From positions 54,389-118,388 of the forward strand of contig JAEZJQ010000142.1 of assembly GCA_023436305.1 (NCBI GenBank): a DNA stretch of 64,000 nucleotides. Reading direction: 5' to 3'. This document shows, in pieces, positions 35,573 to 45,487 of the stretch. Both the position numbers and the translations under genes were made by a program. Source of the stretch: Bacillota bacterium (GTDB lineage Bacteria > Bacillota > UBA4882 > UBA8346). Position 1 is the first letter of the stretch. Each line of letters starts with the position of its first letter. The notes beneath the pieces were generated by a model. The model saw only the letters and a list, made by a program, of their open reading frames with translations. It searched no databases and was not told the origin of the DNA.

Positions 35573-35755
35573 ATAATCATCCCCTAAAATGATAATGGCA
35601 TTGGAAAACAGACATACGTTATTTCACCCATAGGAATAATTTAATTTCAACTTAGCATATTACATCCTGTTCGTCAAGACTTCTTGCTTTGGTACTAAAC
35701 GTGACCAGATGAAAATATTTGGTAAATACTATGATATCCTTGTCCCGATTTGCCG

Positions 35756-35841
35756 GAAATTATGATAAAATAGTAACGGATAAATTGATGGACAGAAGTG
35801 GTCCAAATGAAACGGGTAAAATAAAGGTTTATATAATTTGG
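35756..35841 (+). pseudogene. Deleted copy of the coiled-coil gene, left of AKR
   Basis: The promoter-like AAATTATGATAAAAT resembles that ahead of the gene at 23119. The sequence then jumps to the last codons GTCCAAATGAAACGGGTAA, so nearly the whole coding part is deleted. The 3' flank matches 37176-37220. Confidence 0.6.
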
Positions 35842-35901
35842 TGATCGAAACTACCCCTACGCCTGCGTTTTGGAATGAAATCAAAAAGAATTCGGTGGTG
35901 A

Positions 35902-37047
35902 ATGTCAGTGTACTTTCGCAAACTTGGCAAAACGAATATCAATGTTAGCGTCATTGGTTTGGGAACTGAATTCTTATGGCATGAACCACAGGATGTAGTT
36001 ACAACGGTTGTTCATGAAGCACTGGATAATGGCGTCAATTATTTTGATCTTTGGATGCCTTCTCCCGAAATCCGTGATTATTTTGGAGATGCTGTGAAAG
36101 GACATCGAGAAAAAATCAATATTGCCGGGCACCTTGGATCCACCTTAAAGGACGGGCAATATTTTCGGACGCGGGATTTAAAGTTGAGTGAAGAATTTTT
36201 TGATGACTTACTCAAACGGTTACAAACCGATTATGTTGATATTCTCATGCTTCATTTTATTGACGATGCGGAAGATTACGATTCGGTATTTGAGTCCGGA
36301 AAGTTTTTTGAGCTGGCATTACGCCTAAAACGTGAGGGGAAAGCTCGCTATATCGGAATGAGTAGCCATAAAGTTCCGGTTTCTTTAAAGGCGGTTCAAA
36401 GTGGCTATATTGATTTATTGATGTTTCCGATAAATCCATTGTTTGATTCATTAGCGGGCGATATGGGATTAGAAGCATATTGGAAGGAAGAATCATACCC
36501 AAACGAAGTAACCCCTCGAAAATCAGACCGAAGAAAACTATATCATATTTGCGAACAACAAGGAGTAGGAATCGTTGCCATGAAGCCTTATGCCGGAGGA
36601 TGGCTTCTCAGTGGCAAAACAAATGAGCTGAATTTGTCACCGGTACAATGTTTAAATTATTGCTTGGCGCAACCGGGTGTTTTTACTGTGGTACCCGGAT
36701 GTAAAAGTATTGCTGAAATGAAGCAAGCACTTTCATTTTTGAACGCTAACGAAAGCGAGAAGAATTTCAGTATATTCAATTCATCGACGAGATGGAATTT
36801 AAAGGGAGTTTGTATGTATTGCAATCATTGCTTACCTTGTCCCGCCAAAATTGATATCGGGAACCTTACTCAGATTTTAAACACGGCGGAATTTGGACTA
36901 AATGATATGATTCGTACGAAATATCAATCACTTCAGTATAAAGCTTCCAATTGTTTAAAGTGTGGCTCATGTATGAAAAGATGTCCTTTTGATGTGGATA
37001 TTATTGCAAACATGGAAAAAGCGATTAAAATTTTCGACGAGATTTGA
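35902..37047 (+). CDS. Aldo/keto reductase-like Fe-S protein with altered active site
   Basis: 381 residues: an AKR-like barrel to about residue 290, then two ferredoxin-type clusters (CMYCNHCLPCP and CLKCGSCMKRCPF). Of the AKR tetrad, the Asp (YFDLW) and His (LMLHFID) remain. The Tyr position has no Tyr (WMPSPE), and the usual Lys position reads IAGHLG. It therefore should not work as a canonical reductase. Two [4Fe-4S] sites suggest electron transfer. GGTGGTGA precedes the ATG. It is flanked by two decayed copies of the coiled-coil gene in direct orientation. Confidence 0.82.
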   Translation: MSVYFRKLGKTNINVSVIGLGTEFLWHEPQDVVTTVVHEALDNGVNYFDLWMPSPEIRDYFGDAVKGHREKINIAGHLGSTLKDGQYFRTRDLKLSEEFFDDLLKRLQTDYVDILMLHFIDDAEDYDSVFESGKFFELALRLKREGKARYIGMSSHKVPVSLKAVQSGYIDLLMFPINPLFDSLAGDMGLEAYWKEESYPNEVTPRKSDRRKLYHICEQQGVGIVAMKPYAGGWLLSGKTNELNLSPVQCLNYCLAQPGVFTVVPGCKSIAEMKQALSFLNANESEKNFSIFNSSTRWNLKGVCMYCNHCLPCPAKIDIGNLTQILNTAEFGLNDMIRTKYQSLQYKASNCLKCGSCMKRCPFDVDIIANMEKAIKIFDEI

Positions 37048-37127
37048 CAAATTAGAAAACAAGGTGATGGTCTGCTTGTGAATTAAGTACGCTTAAAACT
37101 GATAATTAACATGATCAAAAAAAACAC

Positions 37128-37220
37128 ATCAAGCAATGAAAGAACTTGAAAATAAAGTCAAAAGGTTCGACACCGAAGTAGTCCAAATTAAACGGGTAAA
37201 ATAAAGGTTATTTCATTTGG
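37128..37220 (+). pseudogene. Deleted copy of the coiled-coil gene, right of AKR
   Basis: The last 24 codons read HQAMKELENKVKRFDTEVV and then QIKRVK, matching the paralogue at 23119, with no front half or start. The 3' flank (about 45 bp) matches the remnant at 35796-35841. Confidence 0.6.
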
Positions 37221-37270
37221 AGAAAATCCTTGATTGGGTCGTTCAAACTAATTAGCTGGAAACAACTAAA

Positions 37271-37292
37271 AAATGCCGGTTCCCCGGCATTT
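37271..37292 (-). terminator. gat operon terminator
   Basis: AAATGCCGG / CCGGCATTT with a short loop. On the minus strand a T-run follows, about 30 bp after the gatB stop. Confidence 0.85.
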
Positions 37293-37320
37293 AAGTTTTA
37301 CTGATTTAATTTCGTCTTCC

Positions 37321-38793
37321 CTACTTCTTCTTCTCCAATTCCTTCTTCAACAACTCATTGACCATAGCCGGATTAGCTTTCCCCTTGGTCTCCTTCATCA
37401 TCTGCCCCACCAGAAACCCTAAAGCCGCGGCCTTCCCACCCAGATAATCGGATACTGACTGCGGATTGGCCTCGATGACTTTCCGGGCAATGGCTTCCAG
37501 TTCACCGCTGTCGCTGATTTGGACCAATCCCTTTTCCTTCACGATGGCCTCCGGATCGTTCCCGGTCATGAACATCTCCTCAAAGACGGTTTTGGCAATC
37601 TTACCGCTGATGGTTCCGGCGTCAATTAGTTTCAGCATTTTAACCAAAGCCGAAGGCGCGATTTTCACCGCTGTAATCTCTATTTTCTCCTGATTCATCA
37701 GCCGCATCAGCTCACCCATCAGCCAGTTGCTGACCCCCTTGGCTTCCCCGTATTCCTTCACCGCGGTTTCGAAAAAGTCGGCCAGTTCCCGGGAGGTACT
37801 GATCAGATTGGCATCATATTCCGGGAGTCCCCAGATTTCCATATACCGCTTTTTTCGGGAGTCCGGCATCTCCGGTAGGGATTGCCGCAATTTCTCAATC
37901 ACAGCCTTGTCGATGACTACCGGCGCCAGATCCGGCTCGGGGAAGTAGCGATAATCGCTAGCCCCCTCCTTGGAACGCATGAACACGGTAACGCCCTTGT
38001 TCTCATCCCAGGTCCGGGTCTGCTTGACCATCTTCTCCCCTTCATCCAGCAGCCCGGCTTGCCGCTCCGCCTCGTATTCCAGAGCGGCCTGGACCGCCTT
38101 GAATGAATTCATATTTTTAATCTCCGCCAAGGTGCCGAAGTTTTGGACGCCCTTAGGCCGCAAAGAAATGTTGGCGTCACAGCGCAAGGACCCTTCTTCC
38201 ATTTTACAATCGGAGATTCCGGTATAAAGCAATAAGGCCTTTAGTTTCTCCAGATAGTCCTTGGCTTCTTTCGGTGAACGCAAGTCGGGCTCACCCACGA
38301 TTTCAATCAGGGGAACCCCGCAACGATTGTAGTCCTGCATTCCGTAATCGGAGTTCAAAATACCAACCCCCGAATGGACGGTTTTACCGGCGTCTTCCTC
38401 CAAATGTACCCGGTTAATTCTTGCCTTTTTAACCGTGCCCGGTTCTCCGTTGCCCGCTGGTATTTCAATCCAACCGTTTTTACACAGGGGAAAATCATCA
38501 TATTGCGATATCTGATAAGCCTTCGGCAGATCCGGATAGAAATATTGCTTCCGGTCGAATTTGCTAAAGGGTGATATCTCGCAGTTCAAAGCCAGTCCGG
38601 CGATGATGGTGTATTCCATCGCCTTTTCGTTCAGCACCGGCAATACTCCCGGTAACCCCAGACAGACCGGACAAACATGGCTATTCGGCTCCCCTCCGAA
38701 TTTGGCGGGACAACTGCAAAATACCTTGGAATCAGTCCGTAACTCCGCATGGACCTCCAAGCCGATTACAATTTCATAATCCTCCAACGGCAT
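37321..38793 (-). CDS. gatB: Asp/Glu-tRNA amidotransferase subunit B
   Basis: 490 residues from the ATG at 38793 (MPLEDYEIVIGLEVHAEL), which has AAGGAG eight bases upstream. A GTG at 38802 lies within that site. GatB binds the mischarged tRNA and holds the ATP site; the N-terminal IGLEVHAEL and the SDYRYFPEPDLAP motif are diagnostic. The C-terminal YqeY-like tail is present. Third gene of the gatC-gatA-gatB order. Confidence 0.96.
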   Translation of the reverse strand: MPLEDYEIVIGLEVHAELRTDSKVFCSCPAKFGGEPNSHVCPVCLGLPGVLPVLNEKAMEYTIIAGLALNCEISPFSKFDRKQYFYPDLPKAYQISQYDDFPLCKNGWIEIPAGNGEPGTVKKARINRVHLEEDAGKTVHSGVGILNSDYGMQDYNRCGVPLIEIVGEPDLRSPKEAKDYLEKLKALLLYTGISDCKMEEGSLRCDANISLRPKGVQNFGTLAEIKNMNSFKAVQAALEYEAERQAGLLDEGEKMVKQTRTWDENKGVTVFMRSKEGASDYRYFPEPDLAPVVIDKAVIEKLRQSLPEMPDSRKKRYMEIWGLPEYDANLISTSRELADFFETAVKEYGEAKGVSNWLMGELMRLMNQEKIEITAVKIAPSALVKMLKLIDAGTISGKIAKTVFEEMFMTGNDPEAIVKEKGLVQISDSGELEAIARKVIEANPQSVSDYLGGKAAALGFLVGQMMKETKGKANPAMVNELLKKELEKKK

Positions 38794-38826
38794 CAGGTTC
38801 ACTCCTTAAAGAACGTATAACGTATA

Positions 38827-40287
38827 TTATAGATTAGGGCGTTTTTTATGGAAATCCGTCGCTTGTTCAAATCCATAGGCGGCTCTAAGCAAGATCTCTT
38901 CCTTGAATAACGGGCCCAACATCTGCAATCCAATCGGCATCCCCTTATCAAAACCGGCAGGGATGGATATTCCCGGAATTCCGGCCAGATTGCAGGTGAT
39001 GGTGCAGATATCCTCAAGATACATCTCCAGCGGGTCCTTGGTTTTAGCGCCGATCTTGAAGGCCACCGACGGGGTGGTGGGTGTTACGATTAGATCACAG
39101 CTTTTAAAGGCGTTTTCATAATCGTTCCGGATCAGTGTCCGGACTTGCTGCGCTTTTTTATAATAAGCGTCATAATAACCGGCGCTCAGCACATAACTGC
39201 CAATCATAATCCGCCGTTTCACTTCCGGCCCGAACCCTTCCTGGCGGGTTTTCATGAACAAGGCCACCGAATCGGAAACCTTTTGGGCGGTCCGGTGCCC
39301 GTAACGCACCCCGTCATAACGGGCCAGATTGGAACTGGCCTCCGCCGGGGCGATAATGTAATAAGCCGCCAAGGCATATTCGGTATGGGGCAAGGAGACA
39401 TCGACAACCTCGGCTCCCAAAGTTTTCAACACCTTCACCGCATCCTGAACCGCCTGTTTCACCGGTTCACTGATCCCTTCGGCCATGTACTCCTTAACCA
39501 AGCCGATCCGCAAGCCCTTGACTCCCTTCTTCATCTCCTGCAGGTAATCAGGAACCGGCATGTCCACCGAAGTCGAATCCCGGGGGTCGTACTTGGCGAT
39601 AGCTTGCAACAGCAACGCACAATCCGTGACATCTTTGGTAAGCGGGCCGATCTGATCCAGCGAGGAGGCATAAGCCACCAACCCATAACGGGATACTCTG
39701 CCGTAAGTGGGTTTCAACCCCACCACACCGCAATACCCCGCCGGTTGCCGGATGGAACCGCCTGTATCCGAACCCAAAGCCAAAATGGTTTCGCCGGCGC
39801 TAACCGCCGCCGCCGAGCCACCGCTGGAACCTCCCGGCACCGCTTCCGTATCCCAGGGGTTTTTGGTGGTGAATAGTCCCGAATTTTCGGTGGATGAACC
39901 CATGGCAAACTCGTCCATGTTCGTCTTTCCCACCAATACCATCTGCTGCTCCCGAAGCTGTTCAATGACGGTGGCATCATAAGGCGGAATGTAATTCTCC
40001 AGGATTTTGGAGGAACAAGTGGTTTTAAGGCCCGCCGTTGACATATTATCCTTCACCGCCACCGGAATTCCGGCTAGCGGCGGCAATTCTTCACCTTTGC
40101 CTATCAAATCATCCACCTGTTTTGCCGTCCGGTAAGCTTCCTCCTCGGCCAGTGTAACGAAAGCATGAACCTGCGTCTCAACCTGTTTGATCCGGTTCCA
40201 GATCGACTCGGTCACTTCAGCGGCCTTTATCTCTTTTTTCGCTATCAATTCCTGCAATTCATGGGCTGTTTTTTCATATAACTCCAA
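38827..40287 (-). CDS. gatA: Asp/Glu-tRNA amidotransferase subunit A
   Basis: 486 residues of the amidase-signature family, with the Lys-cisSer-Ser triad visible in VAVKDNMST, GGSSGGSAAAVSAG and GSDTGGSIRQPAGYCG. It generates ammonia from glutamine for GatB. It starts MELYEKTAHELQELI. A 167-bp repeat-rich gap separates it from gatC, unusually long for this operon. Confidence 0.96.
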   Translation of the reverse strand: MELYEKTAHELQELIAKKEIKAAEVTESIWNRIKQVETQVHAFVTLAEEEAYRTAKQVDDLIGKGEELPPLAGIPVAVKDNMSTAGLKTTCSSKILENYIPPYDATVIEQLREQQMVLVGKTNMDEFAMGSSTENSGLFTTKNPWDTEAVPGGSSGGSAAAVSAGETILALGSDTGGSIRQPAGYCGVVGLKPTYGRVSRYGLVAYASSLDQIGPLTKDVTDCALLLQAIAKYDPRDSTSVDMPVPDYLQEMKKGVKGLRIGLVKEYMAEGISEPVKQAVQDAVKVLKTLGAEVVDVSLPHTEYALAAYYIIAPAEASSNLARYDGVRYGHRTAQKVSDSVALFMKTRQEGFGPEVKRRIMIGSYVLSAGYYDAYYKKAQQVRTLIRNDYENAFKSCDLIVTPTTPSVAFKIGAKTKDPLEMYLEDICTITCNLAGIPGISIPAGFDKGMPIGLQMLGPLFKEEILLRAAYGFEQATDFHKKRPNL

Positions 40288-40454
40288 GCTCCAAACCCCC
40301 CGCTTTTACCAGTTATCAATTATCATTTAACAATTATCAATAAAAGCATTCGTACTACCCGGCTCATCCAATATCACTGACATTTAAAATTGATAATTGT
40401 TCATTATAATTGTCATTGACAATTGTTTATTGATAATAGTTCATTGATGATCAT
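40288..40454. repeat. Repeat-rich spacer between gatC and gatA
   Basis: Several copies of CAATTATCA and its complement TGATAATTG lie in both orientations (for example TTATCAATTATCATT near 40316 and AATTGATAATTGTT near 40387). They could form AT-rich hairpins. No gene is present. Confidence 0.5.
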
Positions 40455-40745
40455 TCATTGTTCCAAAATCTTGGGCACCTTGAAATAATTATCGATCCGA
40501 TCCGGGGCGTTGGCCAGCGCCAATTCCGGATTCATGGGAGGCCGGACCTCATCCTTTCGGAATACATTTTCTACCCGGATGGCATGGGCTGTCGGTTCAA
40601 TTCCGGTGGTATCCAATTGGTTCAACTTCTCCACAAAGGATAAAATCTCATTCAACTGCCCGGTATATTCCTCTTTTTCCGCGTCACTCAGTTCCAGGCG
40701 GGCCAACCGGGCGATATACTCCACTTCTTGTTTGGTTAGACTCAT
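40455..40745 (-). CDS. gatC: Asp/Glu-tRNA amidotransferase subunit C
   Basis: 96 residues, starting MSLTKQEVEYIARLARLELS, with the family's LSDAEKEEYTGQLNEILSFVEKLN region. GatC clamps GatA to GatB. It is the first gene of the operon. Confidence 0.94.
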   Translation of the reverse strand: MSLTKQEVEYIARLARLELSDAEKEEYTGQLNEILSFVEKLNQLDTTGIEPTAHAIRVENVFRKDEVRPPMNPELALANAPDRIDNYFKVPKILEQ

Positions 40746-40919
40746 GATAACCCTCCCTGCTTTCCATGGTAAAGAATATTAATAACTACCGGCTTCTCAG
40801 GTCCGTTTCATTCCCTATCATTACATTTTATCTCAAACATATAACAAAAATATAACATGCCTCAATGCGTTTGTCATCAAAAATTTATGGGGATCAAAGG
40901 AGTGATTCCTCCCCCGGAT

Positions 40920-42947
40920 TCACTCGCCTAAGATTTTTTTAAACTCCGCTTCATCAATCACCCGCACTCCTAATTCCCGCGCCTTCTGCAACTTTGATCC
41001 CGGATCAGCCCCCACCAGCACAAAATCGGTTTTCTTACTTACTCCGGAACCAGCCTTCCCGCCATGGCTACGGATCACTTCTTCAATCTCCGTACGGCTA
41101 AAAGACTCCAGGCTGCCGGTAACCACAATGGTCTTTCCGGCCAGGTTTTGGGGGAACCTGGGAGTCTCACCGGCGGCTGCGGTATTAACACCCAGCGTCT
41201 TTAATTTCGCGATCAATTCCCGGTTATGCGGTTCACTGAAGTATTTGACCACCCCGGCGGCAATCTTGGGTCCAATCGCGGGAATCGCCGTCAACTCTTC
41301 ATAAGACGCCGCCATTAAATTATCCACCGTCCCAAAATGAACCGCCAGCTCCCGGGCTACTCCGGCGCCAACATGGCGAATGCCCAAGGCAAATAACAAC
41401 CGGCTGACATCATTGGACTTCGAAGCTTCAATGGCATTGAGTAAATTGATTGCCGATTTGGCGCCAAAGCGTTCCAGAGCCACCAAGTCCTCATATTTTA
41501 ATTTGTATAAATCCGCTACATCCCGAATCAAATTGGCCGCGATTAGCTGTACCACGATAGCCCCACCCAACCCTTCAATATCCATGGCTTCCCGGGAAAC
41601 AAAATGAATAATTCCCTCCCGGAGCTGGGCTGGACAAGATGCTCCAATGCATCGGGCTACGGATTCACCGGGTTCACGGTACACCATGGAACCGCATTCC
41701 GGGCAAACAGTGGGCATGGCAAATACCCGTTCATCTCCGGTTCGCTTCTCCGGCAAGGATTTCACCACTTCCGGGATAACATCCCCCGCTTTTTGAATAA
41801 TTACCCGGTCGCCAATCCGGATATCCTTATCCCGTATATTATCTTCGTTATGTAACGTAGCCCGGCTCACCGTTGATCCCGCCACTCGCACCGGTTCCAG
41901 GATGGCTAACGGCGTGACGGCCCCGGTGCGGCCCACATTTACCTCGATTCGAAGCACCTGAGTCTCCACTTGTTGGGCCGGAAATTTATAAGCTATCTTG
42001 GAACGGGGTGCTTTGGCTGTAAAACCCAATTCATTCTGCAAGGCTAAGGAGTTTAATTTTACGACAATACCATCGATCTCATAGGGCAATTCATCCCGGT
42101 GTTCCATCCAGTACTCGCAGAATTGAATCACTTCCTCAATGCCCCGGCATAGTTTGGAATTCGGGTTAATCTTCAACCGGCATCCCTCGAGTATTTCAAA
42201 CCCTTCTTTTTGAGTTGAAACTTCACGCCCTTCCAGGAAAAGAATATCATAAAAGAATGCATCCAAAGGACGGCTGGCGGTAACCCTCGGATCCAATTGG
42301 CGCAAGGCTCCGGCGGCGGCATTACGGGGGTTGGCAAACAAGGATTCCCCTTCCCGCTCCCGTTGCCGATTTAATGCCTCAAAATCAGATTTTTTAATAT
42401 ATACTTCACCGCGAACCCCCAATCGAGTAATTAAGACGGGATTTAGTCCTGCTTCTTGGGAAAGTTTCAAGGGGATTGATTTAATCGTCTTCACATTGGC
42501 AGTAACATCTTCGCCTTCTTCACCGTTCCCCCGGGTTGCTCCCTGAATGAATACTCCATTTTCATAGGTTAAAGCAATGGTTAGACCGTCAATTTTCAGC
42601 TCGGCGGTATATTCCAGTTCCTCATCGGTTTTTAATACCCGTTTAACCCGGGAGTCAAAGGCTCTTAACTCCGTAGCGTCGAACGCATTATCTAAACTTA
42701 ATAAAGGCACCCGGTGCCGGACCGTGTTAAAAATGGCCAGAGGTTCCGCCCCCACCCGCTGAGTCGGCGAGTCCGGGGTACGCAGATCCGGATAAGCGGT
42801 TTCCAGCTCGACTAATTCACGCAGTAATTGATCATATGCCTGATCGCTAATCTCGGGAGCATCCAGCACATGATACAAATAATTATGACGCTCAATCTCT
42901 TCCCGCAGCGTTTGGGCTTTAATCCGAATATCCTCAGTGTCCGGCAT
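40920..42947 (-). CDS. ligA: NAD-dependent DNA ligase
   Basis: 675 residues, full length. The adenylated Lys is in AELKIDGL, then the OB fold and a four-Cys zinc finger (CPECG and CIGASCPAQ), helix-hairpin-helix repeats, and a C-terminal BRCT domain (GKTIVVTGSLESFSRTEIEE). Seals nicks in replication and repair. Stands alone between gatC and a GNAT gene. Confidence 0.97.
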   Translation of the reverse strand: MPDTEDIRIKAQTLREEIERHNYLYHVLDAPEISDQAYDQLLRELVELETAYPDLRTPDSPTQRVGAEPLAIFNTVRHRVPLLSLDNAFDATELRAFDSRVKRVLKTDEELEYTAELKIDGLTIALTYENGVFIQGATRGNGEEGEDVTANVKTIKSIPLKLSQEAGLNPVLITRLGVRGEVYIKKSDFEALNRQREREGESLFANPRNAAAGALRQLDPRVTASRPLDAFFYDILFLEGREVSTQKEGFEILEGCRLKINPNSKLCRGIEEVIQFCEYWMEHRDELPYEIDGIVVKLNSLALQNELGFTAKAPRSKIAYKFPAQQVETQVLRIEVNVGRTGAVTPLAILEPVRVAGSTVSRATLHNEDNIRDKDIRIGDRVIIQKAGDVIPEVVKSLPEKRTGDERVFAMPTVCPECGSMVYREPGESVARCIGASCPAQLREGIIHFVSREAMDIEGLGGAIVVQLIAANLIRDVADLYKLKYEDLVALERFGAKSAINLLNAIEASKSNDVSRLLFALGIRHVGAGVARELAVHFGTVDNLMAASYEELTAIPAIGPKIAAGVVKYFSEPHNRELIAKLKTLGVNTAAAGETPRFPQNLAGKTIVVTGSLESFSRTEIEEVIRSHGGKAGSGVSKKTDFVLVGADPGSKLQKARELGVRVIDEAEFKKILGE

Positions 42948-43102
42948 TCGTTCTCCACCTTCGCATTCCCATTTTATTGAACAAATTTAACCAATAAATT
43001 GTACATTCCAATGAAAATTCCTGCCGACAGGGTGACTCTTCTTGGCCCATTTTGGCCTTGATGAAGACTTTAAATTCCCTTTCCTTATTATAACTCCATT
43101 CA

Positions 43103-43135
43103 CAAAAAAACTAGCCCTTTCCGTTAAGAGCTAGT
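43103..43135 (-). terminator. GNAT gene terminator
   Basis: On the minus strand ACTAGCTCTT pairs with AAGGGCTAGT, followed by a run of T. It lies about 45 bp after the stop at 43180. Confidence 0.85.
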
Positions 43136-43179
43136 CAATTTCTGATAGAAACCTACCTCAAGTTTTCAAGTTGCCTTGA

Positions 43180-43635
43180 TTAAGTTGCTACCATTAGGCC
43201 TTTCCCTTGCAAACCACACTTTTCATAGAACGATTTGGCCCCGCTCTGCCACAAATCCGTGGCAACTTCCAAACCATGGCAGTTTTTCTCTGAAGCCTTT
43301 TGTTTGACAAATTCGACCAAAGCCTTGCCGACCCCGCGTCCCCTGAATTCCTCAGTGACTACCAGTTCCTGCATACTTACAACCTGCCCGGAATGATGGA
43401 ATACATCAAGATAATACAGGGTAACAAAACCGATTACTTTCTCATGCAATGTGGCGACATAAGCTTCCCGTTCTCCGGAATTAAAAAATCCCTTAAATAT
43501 ACGTGAAAAGCTGTTTTCAACCATACTACCCGGCAAAGCGCTTGTCCCCACTAATTGCCTGTATAATCGGTATACATCGCGGTAATCTTCATCAACTATC
43601 GGTCGAATTTGTAACCCTATCGGTATTAATCTCAT
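43180..43635 (-). CDS. GNAT-family N-acetyltransferase
   Basis: 151 residues from the ATG at 43635, chosen because GGAGGTGATAACG precedes it; a longer frame to 43743 lacks such a site. The acetyl-CoA motif is VVTEEFRGRGVGKALVEF, and the C-terminal ATDLWQSGAKSFYEKCGL is typical of the family. Substrate unknown. Confidence 0.87.
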   Translation of the reverse strand: MRLIPIGLQIRPIVDEDYRDVYRLYRQLVGTSALPGSMVENSFSRIFKGFFNSGEREAYVATLHEKVIGFVTLYYLDVFHHSGQVVSMQELVVTEEFRGRGVGKALVEFVKQKASEKNCHGLEVATDLWQSGAKSFYEKCGLQGKGLMVAT

Positions 43636-43986
43636 CGTTATCACCTCCGTTCTGTTCATTACTATATACGAAAAGTGAGCGGGACTCACATAGTCACAAT
43701 TATTATGGCATCGTATTACCTTTAAGTTTCCAATCGAAGTCATACTTCATAATATGATATCGGAGATCCTGGGATTCTTTTCTACTCCGAATGAAACCGT
43801 TATGTAAAACTGTTTTGGTCATGACAGTTGCTTACTTATATATTACCACATCTATTACTAAATTATTACATCTTTTTTTACATTATTACAAAAAATTAAC
43901 CATATATAACCTGATAACGTTTTCACGCAAGGTAATATCGGATCTTAATTACAACCTTCAATGAATAATTCGCATTCAATGAAACC
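43636..43986. other. AT-rich spacer, no gene seen
   Basis: About 350 bases upstream of the GNAT gene and downstream of the PaaK terminator. Poly-T and TTATTACA-like runs occur; no ORF or RNA was recognised. Confidence 0.4.
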
Positions 43987-44033
43987 AAAAAAAAATACCA
44001 ATTCGCATCCGCATCAACGGGCAAGTTGGTATT
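43987..44033 (-). terminator. paaK terminator
   Basis: On the minus strand AATACCAA (44033-44026) pairs with TTGGTATT (44001-43994), followed by T9. It lies about 45 bp after the stop at 44076. Confidence 0.75.
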
Positions 44034-44075
44034 GTAATTCATGCAATTTTTCATTCTAGATTCGGAACGCCGATT

Positions 44076-45374
44076 CTATAATTTGCGGTTATCGATAACC
44101 CGTTTGGCCTTGCCCTGGCTCCGTTCAATACTTTTAGGTTCCACCAGTTTCACTTTCACGCTGATATTCAACAAGGAATCGATTCGGTGTTTGATTTTGG
44201 CGGTGATATTCTCCAAATCACGCAGATTGCCGGTAAAAATATGTTCCGGGACTTCGACCCAGACCTCCAGTTGGTCCAGATAATCAACCCGGTCGACAAT
44301 CAACAAATAATGGGGTTCCACTTCCTCAATCTCCATCAGCACGCTTTCAATTTGCGAAGGGAACACATTGACCCCGCGAATGATTAACATATCATCACAA
44401 CGTCCCAAGGTCTTCTTCATCCGGACTAACGTCCGGCCACAACTGCATTTTTCATAATTCAAGGTGGTTACATCCTTGGTACGGTATCGGATAATGGGCA
44501 GCGCCTCTTTGGTTAGCGCCGTTAACACCAATTCCCCTTCCGTGCCCGGAGGTAGAGTCACGCCGGTTTCCGGATCAATAATTTCCGGAATAAAATGATC
44601 CTCAAAGATGTGCAGACCATTACAATGTGTACATTCCCCGGCAACTCCCGGGCCAATAACCTCGCTTAGGCCGTAATTATCGGTGGCTTTAATCCCCCAG
44701 GCTTTTTCGACCTCCTTGCGCATACTTTCCGACCAGGGTTCGGCTCCGAACACCCCTACTCTTAATTTGAGTTTTCCCGGTCCCATACCCATTTCCCGGG
44801 CAACTTCAGCCATGTATAAAGCGTAAGAGGGAGTAGCCACCAAAGCAGTGGACCCGAAATCTTTCATGATTCTGATTTGCCGTTCGGTATTGCCGCTGGA
44901 TACCGGAATCACCGTAGCGCCTATCCGCTCCATTCCGTAATGCAAGCCAAATCCCCCGGTGAACAGACCATATCCGAAAGAAATCTGAACGATATCCTCG
45001 TTGGTAACCCCGGCGGCCGTAGCGAAACGCGCCACCAGATTGGACCATGTCACAAGATCTTTTTTAGTATAACCGACTACCGTGGGGATACCGGTGGTTC
45101 CCGAAGAAGAATGAATCCGGACCACCTCTTTTAACGGAACCGCGAACATCCCGTAAGGATAGTTATCCCGGAGATCATTTTTTATGGTAAACGGCAGTTT
45201 GGCCAGATCCTCCAAATGTCGAATATCTTCCGGTTTCACCCCTGCATCATTAAATTTCTTTTGATAAAACGGTACTTGTTGATAAACTCGCCGCACTACA
45301 TCTTGTAACCGTTCCAACTGTAAACGGCGGATGGTGTCGCGCTCCATACATTCAAATTCTGGTTCCCAAATCAT
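44076..45374 (-). CDS. paaK: Phenylacetate-CoA ligase-like enzyme
   Basis: 432 residues of the adenylate-forming PaaK family. The AMP-binding loop is HSSSGTTGIPTVVGYT; NYGLSEVIGPGVAGEC follows, then RTKDVTTL and the C-terminal GVNVFPSQIESVL. It activates phenylacetate or a related aryl acid as CoA thioester. Start MIWEPEFECMERD is preferred, with AGAAGGA seven bases upstream. No other phenylacetate gene is adjacent, so the acid is not fixed; a role in supplying a PKS starter is speculation. Confidence 0.87.
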   Translation of the reverse strand: MIWEPEFECMERDTIRRLQLERLQDVVRRVYQQVPFYQKKFNDAGVKPEDIRHLEDLAKLPFTIKNDLRDNYPYGMFAVPLKEVVRIHSSSGTTGIPTVVGYTKKDLVTWSNLVARFATAAGVTNEDIVQISFGYGLFTGGFGLHYGMERIGATVIPVSSGNTERQIRIMKDFGSTALVATPSYALYMAEVAREMGMGPGKLKLRVGVFGAEPWSESMRKEVEKAWGIKATDNYGLSEVIGPGVAGECTHCNGLHIFEDHFIPEIIDPETGVTLPPGTEGELVLTALTKEALPIIRYRTKDVTTLNYEKCSCGRTLVRMKKTLGRCDDMLIIRGVNVFPSQIESVLMEIEEVEPHYLLIVDRVDYLDQLEVWVEVPEHIFTGNLRDLENITAKIKHRIDSLLNISVKVKLVEPKSIERSQGKAKRVIDNRKL

Positions 45375-45461
45375 CATCAATCCTTCTTTCATACTCAATT
45401 GCAATTTTACCTCAAAATAGTTCGATTTGTTATAGATTTTTTCCTGCTAAATAGAAGATTT

Positions 45462-45487
45462 CATTAAAAATACCGATATTTTTAATG
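45462..45487. promoter_or_regulatory. Inverted repeat in the paaK/abrB spacer
   Basis: CATTAAAAATA and its exact complement around a CCGA loop, in the divergent region between paaK and the AbrB-family gene. Possible operator or transcript-end hairpin. Confidence 0.45.

Noticed and set aside
40288..40454. The gatC-gatA spacer as a hidden gene
   Set aside because: It consists of repeated AATTATCA-type words with no open frame of interest.
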